DNA of 64,000 nucleotides from Quillaja saponaria (Eukaryota > Streptophyta > Magnoliopsida > Fabales > Quillajaceae), in NCBI GenBank assembly GCA_029379385.1, contig CM055612.1, forward strand, positions 11,408,001 through 11,472,000. The letters are read 5' to 3'. Under the pieces are notes generated by a model. That model saw nothing but the letters and a program-made list of their open reading frames with translations. It did not search any database and had not been told where the DNA came from. This document shows, piece by piece, positions 61,401-64,000 of this stretch. Position 1 is the stretch's first letter. Each line of letters begins with the position of its first letter. A program made the position numbers and the translations under genes.

Positions 61401-62664
61401 TTCCCGAAGAACCCCTTCTATCCCTGCTTGGTTTGATTAATCAATTTAGTCTCGACAACTTTTCATTGACTCCTTTTGTTTCTCAGGCACTCATTACTTA
61501 GCTATTAACTTTTGAACATTCTTGAGCATTACATTTTGTGTGGGTGATCGTAGACAGAGAAACAATGGCTTTCTGTGACCTTTCATAACAATAAAGGACA
61601 TGTTTTGTTCTCCACTATATAACTAAATGAGTTTGTTCATTGTTATTTTCAACTAAATAATCCATCTTTCTGTAACTTCTCTTTGTAGGTTAGAAAGAAA
61701 GAAAACATGGGTTGTACTATTGGTTTTAACATCATGGTCATGTATTTCCAATTATGATGAATAACGTTATAGTCCTATCAAGTATATTTGACAATTTGAT
61801 ACATCTGAATTTCCAGCATCCTACATTCATTCATGAATTAGCTTTTAAGCTCTTTCTTCGTTAACCTTTGTGTCCTACAGGGTTTTTATCTACCTTGGGC
61901 TATGCTTGCACTGGATTTGATTTTCGGAAACCCTATAAAGCCAGACATTCTAGGAATGCTCGCGGGACATTTATATTACTTTTTGACAGTGCTTCATCCT
62001 CTTGCCGGTGGGAAATACATTTTCAAGACTCCTCTGTTGGTGTATCCTTTCCTATCTCTAATTGAACTTAATTATTAGCTTAGCAATGCACTACTCAAGC
62101 CCCGAATTCCTTCTCAATATTCTTCATTAACTCATTCAAATTCTCTTTGACTTGGCCAAGAATAGAAGCATTTATACTTGTCTCTGAAAGTTTGAAGCTT
62201 GAGAACTTGCTCAACATAAAACAATTATCTTTCCCTATTGATTTAAGCTTTCAGAGTAACTTCATAACTTGTTCATAGTACAATGCACAAGTTCACATAG
62301 GTTGAGCTGGTATAGTTGTTACATTAGAAATTGTAAATCTTGTGCAACTTAAGCAGGGAAAGAATATATATAAGACATCATTGACATATTGTTTCTTGGC
62401 TGATTTCTTGTTACAATTCTTAACTGTTACACTAGTCACAAATTTGTGGCATATTGGGGAGAAGGAACCCAAATAAATTCTCCAGTGCAGCGCGATCCAG
62501 CAGCCGGTGTTGCATTTCGTGGAAGAAGCTATCGGCTCAGTGGGACTCAAACAAGAACTGCAGAGCAAACTGATACAAACACTTCTACTGCAGCTTCCCC
62601 TCCTCAGCAGAATCAGGCTGATGGAGTTGCTTTCCGTGGAAGGAGTTATCGCCTCAATGAATGA
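58459..62664 (+). CDS. DER1: Derlin-1-type ER-associated degradation membrane protein
   Basis: Rhomboid-like pseudoprotease of the ER membrane that helps move misfolded proteins to the cytosol for CDC48/p97 and proteasome disposal. Seven exons in phase: 58459-58475, 59015-59150, 59310-59383, 59611-59704, 59986-60114, 61881-62041 and 62436-62664, giving 279 residues with no stop. The start MSTPAEYYRSLPPVSKTYG matches the family. VWRIFTNFFFLG (52-63) holds the conserved Trp-Arg; IARYGVSLERGPFDKRTADY, YIWGREFPNARINIYGLVSLK and GFYLPWAMLALDLIFG follow, with HLYYFLTVLHPLAGGK near the last membrane segment. The cytosolic tail carries two copies of AFRGRSYRL (230-238 and 269-277), the p97-binding-like motif normally at the C-terminus. 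The tail is slightly longer than in Arabidopsis (about 266 residues, from memory). AATAAA at 62678-62683 may be a poly(A) signal. Confidence 0.94.
58494..58521. repeat. (CA)n microsatellite in Derlin intron 1
   Basis: About 13 CA units shortly after the exon 1 donor. Confidence 0.95.
58580..58630 (+). repeat. Relic copy of the Derlin exon 2 acceptor and start
   Basis: 58580-58630 resembles 58990-59040: TTTTGGATNGTTTCAGATA, then a sequence giving YYSSLSPM where the real exon gives YYRSLPPV. It looks like a small old duplication 410 bp upstream of the true exon, with an AG acceptor still present. Confidence 0.65.
60830..61440 (-). pseudogene. LINE RNase H (RVT_3) relic in Derlin intron 5
   Basis: Read on the minus strand from about 61440: AGIEGVLRESNGSVRRLFSK, then AESNEAELLNIVEAVVLFAS, then ELVVESDLANVIA, then FFVHTLSDANSMADGYAKIG. 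This is the order of the RVT_3 RNase H domain (GGVLRD, AE, ES/ED, N..AD..A). Stops interrupt it. 60115-60830 is probably part of the same insert or plain intron. Orientation is opposite to the gene. Confidence 0.7.
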
Positions 62665-62678
62665 GTGTTAACTTTCAA

Positions 62679-62785
62679 ATAAACATGATCAGACGTGTAA
62701 TATCATTCACTGATTTTCCTTTTCTATATCATCACATAAACATGATCAGACGTGTAATATCATTCACTGATTTTCCTTTTCTATA
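62679..62785. repeat. 57 bp tandem duplication in the Derlin 3' UTR region
   Basis: ATAAACATGATCAGACGTGT...TTCCTTTTCTAT occurs at 62679-62735 and again from 62736, essentially identical over about 48 bp. It starts 15 bp after the stop codon and duplicates part of the AATAAA. Confidence 0.95.
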
Positions 62786-62789
62786 ATGT

Positions 62790-64000
62790 AAATGTCATGA
62801 TGTTATCTCATTAAGATCAAGGGCGGCTATTACTGTAACAGCCACAGACTAATCACTTTCCACAATCAAATTTTGGTCAGCCACTCCAATATTTATAGAG
62901 AACATACCCATAGTCACATTTATCACCCCTCAACACACCTGCAATTCGTCCAGCTTTTGTTTCTCAATGAAAGAACTTTCTACGTCAAACTTTAATAGCA
63001 CTTCAGGTGCCTCCTTCAGTGAGTTCTATATTTCTACTCATATATATCACTTTGCTTTTCTACCACTAAAGCTATCCTTATTTGGATTAAATCTAGCATG
63101 TGAGCCACCGTGAAATCTTTACTTGTTAAAGCCACGTAAAATGAGAGTAAAACAGTAAAGTGCATTAACTGTATTTAGGGGAAGAAAGTTTATTTATTGT
63201 TTTCCTTTAGTCCCACTTGGGAAACAAAAGTAGTAGTTGTATTTTAGCTTTAATATAAGGTTAGGGTTAATGTTACACTTGTAATTAGAGTTAGGATTTA
63301 AAATAAAAATATGGTATTTTTTACATAAAATTTAATTTATTAATTAAGCAAAATAATAATTTAAAATTATATTATTTTGATGGTTGAGATTTAGAAAAAT
63401 AATGTGAATATGACTAAGATTAAGGAATTCTATCAAATTTTAATGGAGTCCATCTATAAATGGAAGTTTTGGTAATTTCATGCTTATTGTTATATATATA
63501 TATTTTCGAATAGCAACCAACGGTTTTTCTCCAACTGATTCATCTTTTTGCAAATTCAGACTGATTTTTATATTTTTCTCATGTGATTTTTTTTTTCCTG
63601 AAACTCCTCCATTTTATTTACGATTTTTTTGAGACCTTATATTTCCTTTAAACACTCTCTACAAGATGACAAAAAATGGTTGATTTCAAAGAGCAATTTG
63701 GTAATTAAGACGTCATCTTGCAATTATAATTGATACAGGAATTTTGAAGGAGGAAATAATTAGGAATGTATAAACAATGTCACCATCCTATGGAACCATC
63801 AAACGAATACATATCCTTAAAGATAATTTACTACTCGCTAGAATCCATTAGGAGGTACAGAGTTTAAGAGACAAACTCAAAGAGTAATTAACACAAACTT
63901 CAATTAAAATTCTGATTTCAAACTTGTTATTAACTTACATGACTAATTTTTAAAGGCTAATTCGGAACACCCTCCAACCATGGGTGACAGAACAAAAAAC
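62790..64000. other. Downstream intergenic DNA, no gene seen
   Basis: No exon was recognised on either strand. The sequence becomes AT-rich after 63300. Confidence 0.5.

Noticed and set aside
61868..62065. 65-codon plus-strand frame overlapping Derlin exon 6
   Set aside because: Wrong-frame shadow of the exon.

Overview
This window is nuclear DNA of a flowering plant, most likely a eudicot. The genes are split by many GT-AG introns, the intergenic DNA is very AT-rich, and it holds plant-type transposons (copia LTRs, a long solo LTR, LINEs, a MULE, a hAT element, MITEs, SINE-like units). I cannot name the species. All coordinates were derived by reading splice junctions by eye; every exon chain below was checked for reading-frame phase and exon length.

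Five ordinary host genes can be rebuilt. (1) Minus strand, 2518-1436: the first four coding exons of mitochondrial manganese superoxide dismutase (MSD1). The last exons are not in the window. (2) Minus strand, 18249-9933: a UDP-xylose transporter of the UXT1 type with seven coding exons, a 6 kb first intron full of transposon debris, and one extra base in exon 6. (3) Minus strand, 34604-31947: a macrodomain (ADP-ribose-binding) protein with seven exons, apparently intact. (4) Plus strand, 37325-45381: a 13-exon multi-span membrane protein resembling the ADP/ATP-carrier (TLC) branch of the MFS, with one extra A in a run of A near its end. (5) Plus strand, 58459-62664: a Derlin-1-type ER-associated degradation protein with seven exons, apparently intact.

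Mobile DNA makes up much of the rest. 4246-8164 is a 3.9 kb solo LTR with a perfect TAAAT target duplication. 12985-16116 is a small copia-like element with about 100 bp LTRs, a gag remnant and an RNase H-like fragment, inside UXT1 intron 1. 21301-30429 is a 9.1 kb decayed MULE carrying three coding units: a MuDR-type transposase, a plant-mobile-domain protein, and a third Cys-rich, coiled-coil, acidic-tailed protein that I do not recognise. This MULE is bracketed by a 182 bp direct repeat of host DNA instead of the expected 9 bp. 50040-57460 is a LINE with a 15 bp target duplication, broken by a hAT element (about 50940-55310, minus strand). Several MITEs were also found, one (33640-33941) with a perfect 8 bp target duplication.

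The host genes are unrelated housekeeping genes (oxidative stress, Golgi sugar transport, ADP-ribose metabolism, membrane transport, ER quality control) and do not form a pathway. The best candidates for something new are the third MULE protein, the 182 bp MULE target duplication, and the RNase H-bearing mini-copia element.
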